A DNA stretch of 64,000 nucleotides. Source: Calothrix sp. NIES-2098 (GTDB taxonomy: Bacteria > Cyanobacteriota > Cyanobacteriia > Cyanobacteriales > Nostocaceae). This document shows positions 62,379-64,000 of the stretch, one piece after another. The position numbers and the translations under genes were made by a program. Every line of letters begins with the position of its first letter. Position 1 is the first letter of the stretch. The notes beneath the pieces are model-generated. The model did no database searches. It had not been told where the DNA came from and was given only the letters and a program-made list of their open reading frames with translations. The DNA lies in assembly GCA_002368175.1 (NCBI GenBank), contig AP018172.1, positions 3,532,001 through 3,596,000 on the forward strand, written 5' to 3'.

Positions 62379-64000
62379 ATGATTTATAAGGCTTCTGTTG
62401 CAGTATCTGGACTACTGTTAATCTTGCTGACGAAATCTGCACTAGCAACAAAACCGTGTGTGCCAGAACATAATCCCCAAGCAAATCCGCAACATAACCC
62501 ACAACCAAATCCCCGACCAAATCCCCAACCAAATCCGCAACATAACCCACAGCCTAATCCCCGACCAAATCCCCAACCAAATCCGCAACATAACCCACAG
62601 CCTAATCCCCGACCAAATCCCCAACCAAATCCGCAACATAACCCACAGCCTAATCCCCAACCCAGCCCACAACCTAGTCCCCAACCTAGTCCCCAACCCA
62701 GCCCCGAACCAAATCCACAATCCAGCCCACAACCTAGTCCCCAACCCAGCCCCGAACCAAATCCACAATCCAGCCCACAGCCTAGTCCCCAACCCAGTCC
62801 ACAACCTAATCCCCAACCCAGTCCACAACCCAGTCCACAACCCAGTTCACAACCCAGTTCACAACCAAATCCGCAAGGCAGCCCACAACCTAATCCACAA
62901 GCCAGCCCTCAACCAAATCCTCAAGGTAGCCCCCAACCCAATCCTCAAGCCAGCCCACAACCTACTCCCCAAGTAAATCCCAATTCTCAAGAACCACCGA
63001 AGAAGAAGAGCAAAGACGTTGGAAACCTCGTTCCTATCTCCATGCCACTTGCTGGTGCAAGAAGGGTAGAAGTGGGCAATACGGACTTTTCTGGTTCTGT
63101 TTTTGCTGGAGGCGGAACCTTCTCCAGTGCTGGAGTTGAAGGTACTGTTAGCCATCGCCTATCCAAAAATTCTTTCCTCTTTGGGCAGGCTACATACAAC
63201 CCTGCGGCTCCATCTAATGCCATTGGAGTAGGAGGTGTGACCACCGGAGTTGTATTTAACGCACCTGGTAAGTCTCTTCGTGACAACAGCTATGTCGGGG
63301 TTTATAGCAACGTCCTTGGTTTTGGAAATACTGGCGGAGATGATATCGATCGCACTGCCTTTGGAAACTTAGGAATCATTGGAGGGCTTCAGCGTCCCAT
63401 TGGAGAAAAAGTTTCTGTGTTTGGTCAGGCAGAGGCGGCTCAACGCTTGTACTCTTTCGCAAAGACAGCGCAGGGTCAAGCCGCAAGAATTTCAGGAGGA
63501 ATGTCCTTGGCTTTATCTTGTGCATCTGGAGTCAGCCTGGTCGGAGATTATACCGTCGGCTCTAACCAATACTCAGAATGGGGTGTAAGAGGAGTCTTTA
63601 ACTATGACTTCTTTGGAACTCCTTGTGGAGTCAGACAGACTAGTGCTGCTTCTAACGTAGTAAAAGTCACGAAATACGTTGTGACTCTCATCGGAGCTAA
63701 CCCTACTGCTGAAGAGGTTAGAAAGGCTGGGCTAACTCCCCCCAATGCCAATCCTGAAAAATTCCGCCTTCAATCTGAACGTTGGATAGGGGAGAAAGCA
63801 CAGATTGTAGAAAAACTAGTCTTTGATGCTGTTGAAGTAGAAGGTGTGCCCAAAAAGATCCTCGTTGTCAGAAAGTCCATATCTCCTCAAGCTCTTGAAA
63901 AAGCCCAGAAGCTTGCAGCCGACCGCGAACCAAAACAAGCATTTGAAGAGATTCGTAACCTTCTTCAGGCTGAGGAACAAGATAAGTCTTTCAAGCTTGA
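62379..64000 (+). CDS. Secreted proline-rich repeat protein with beta-rich domain (3' end outside window)
   Basis: 540 codons, open to the window edge; ATG at 62379 with GAGGAG 8 nt upstream. A signal peptide (MIYKASVAVSGLLLILLTKS, cleavage near ALA) leads to about 175 residues of four-residue periods, first NPQP/NPRP/HNPQ and then SPQP/SPEP/SSQP. After a KKKSKD hinge (near 208-213) comes a Gly-rich, alternating beta region (about 215-415), with VEVGNTDFSGSVFAGGG, VSHRLSKNSFLFGQATY and GVRGVFNYDFF, reminiscent of an outer-membrane barrel. It ends in a charged, helical part (LEKAQKLAADREP). The proline-rich segment may span the periplasm or cell wall. I do not recognise the family. Confidence 0.75.
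   Translation, partial: MIYKASVAVSGLLLILLTKSALATKPCVPEHNPQANPQHNPQPNPRPNPQPNPQHNPQPNPRPNPQPNPQHNPQPNPRPNPQPNPQHNPQPNPQPSPQPSPQPSPQPSPEPNPQSSPQPSPQPSPEPNPQSSPQPSPQPSPQPNPQPSPQPSPQPSSQPSSQPNPQGSPQPNPQASPQPNPQGSPQPNPQASPQPTPQVNPNSQEPPKKKSKDVGNLVPISMPLAGARRVEVGNTDFSGSVFAGGGTFSSAGVEGTVSHRLSKNSFLFGQATYNPAAPSNAIGVGGVTTGVVFNAPGKSLRDNSYVGVYSNVLGFGNTGGDDIDRTAFGNLGIIGGLQRPIGEKVSVFGQAEAAQRLYSFAKTAQGQAARISGGMSLALSCASGVSLVGDYTVGSNQYSEWGVRGVFNYDFFGTPCGVRQTSAASNVVKVTKYVVTLIGANPTAEEVRKAGLTPPNANPEKFRLQSERWIGEKAQIVEKLVFDAVEVEGVPKKILVVRKSISPQALEKAQKLAADREPKQAFEEIRNLLQAEEQDKSFKL
62470..62990 (+). repeat. 12-bp-period coding repeat (NPQP/SPQP)
   Basis: A run of AAT-CCC-CAA-CCA type units about 520 bp long, with a higher-order period near 60 bp at the left (CCGCAACATAACCCACA recurs). 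It encodes the proline-rich linker of the secreted protein. In-frame and polymorphic, hence prone to length change by slippage or recombination. It is not a CRISPR array. Confidence 0.85.

Noticed and set aside
62442..62840. Minus-strand frame rich in Trp, Gly and Leu opposite the proline-rich repeat
   Set aside because: It is the complement of the repeat codons; no ribosome site or family, and the plus strand explains the sequence.
62470..62990. Dense short direct repeats that could suggest a CRISPR array
   Set aside because: The units are 12 bp, in frame, without unique spacers, and encode NPQP/SPQP in a secreted protein with signal peptide and ribosome site.

Overview
The window looks like chromosome from a filamentous, probably heterocyst-forming cyanobacterium (Nostocales type). 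The palindrome GCGATCGC (HIP1), a cyanobacterial hallmark, occurs throughout. The gene content fits the group: SLH-domain envelope protein, GUN4 domain, WD40 STAND ATPase, caspase homologue, double-glycine peptide, large hybrid histidine kinase, type 2 IPP isomerase and a bacterial dynamin. No rRNA, tRNA, CRISPR array or intact transposase was seen.

Layout. 1-11 kb: end of a DUF4383 membrane protein; an SLH/beta-barrel envelope protein with a small secreted partner; a dynamin-like GTPase; a PPC/DUF296 protein; an m5C RNA methyltransferase; a DUF2157/GDYXXLXY membrane pair. 11-20 kb: metabolism, with threonine dehydrogenase coupled to a divergent PurD-like ATP-grasp ligase, TerB, acetolactate synthase with a zinc-ribbon tail, and an MFS exporter. 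20-25.7 kb: an AT-rich, HIP1-free two-gene block, a helicase-nuclease and a large unknown partner overlapping by 4 nt, which looks like an acquired defence module. 26-36 kb: a ferrochelatase-family enzyme with a nine-histidine tail, an orphan double-glycine peptide, a 1580-residue hybrid kinase, Fni and SppA. 36-41.5 kb: a peptidoglycan-binding protein, then an NLR-like nSTAND-WD40 protein whose N-terminus shares a short motif with the C-terminus of a small helical protein encoded just upstream, the arrangement expected for amyloid-motif (BASS-like) signalling. 42-48.5 kb: MgtE behind a structured 250-nt leader, a reductase/PadR divergent pair, PyrB, and an ArsR-Clp_N fusion. 48.6-51 kb: a 42-bp tandem repeat, then a caspase/EF-hand/GUN4 fusion paired with an EACC1-like protein. 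51-54 kb: a Tat-exported PhoD phosphatase and a small membrane protein. 54-60.6 kb: a tightly overlapping five-gene accessory Hsp70 operon (Hsp70, zinc-ribbon/LysM membrane protein, TPR-like protein, J-like protein lacking HPD, GrpE). 60.6-64 kb: a long AT-rich gap, then a secreted proline-rich repeat protein running off the end.

Biologically, the window combines housekeeping genes with several probable immunity or cell-death modules: helicase-nuclease pair, NLR-effector pair and caspase-EACC1 pair. The last two lie within 15 kb of each other. The accessory chaperone operon may serve a dedicated client or act in regulated stress responses. All functional statements come from reading motifs in the sequence; no searches were run.
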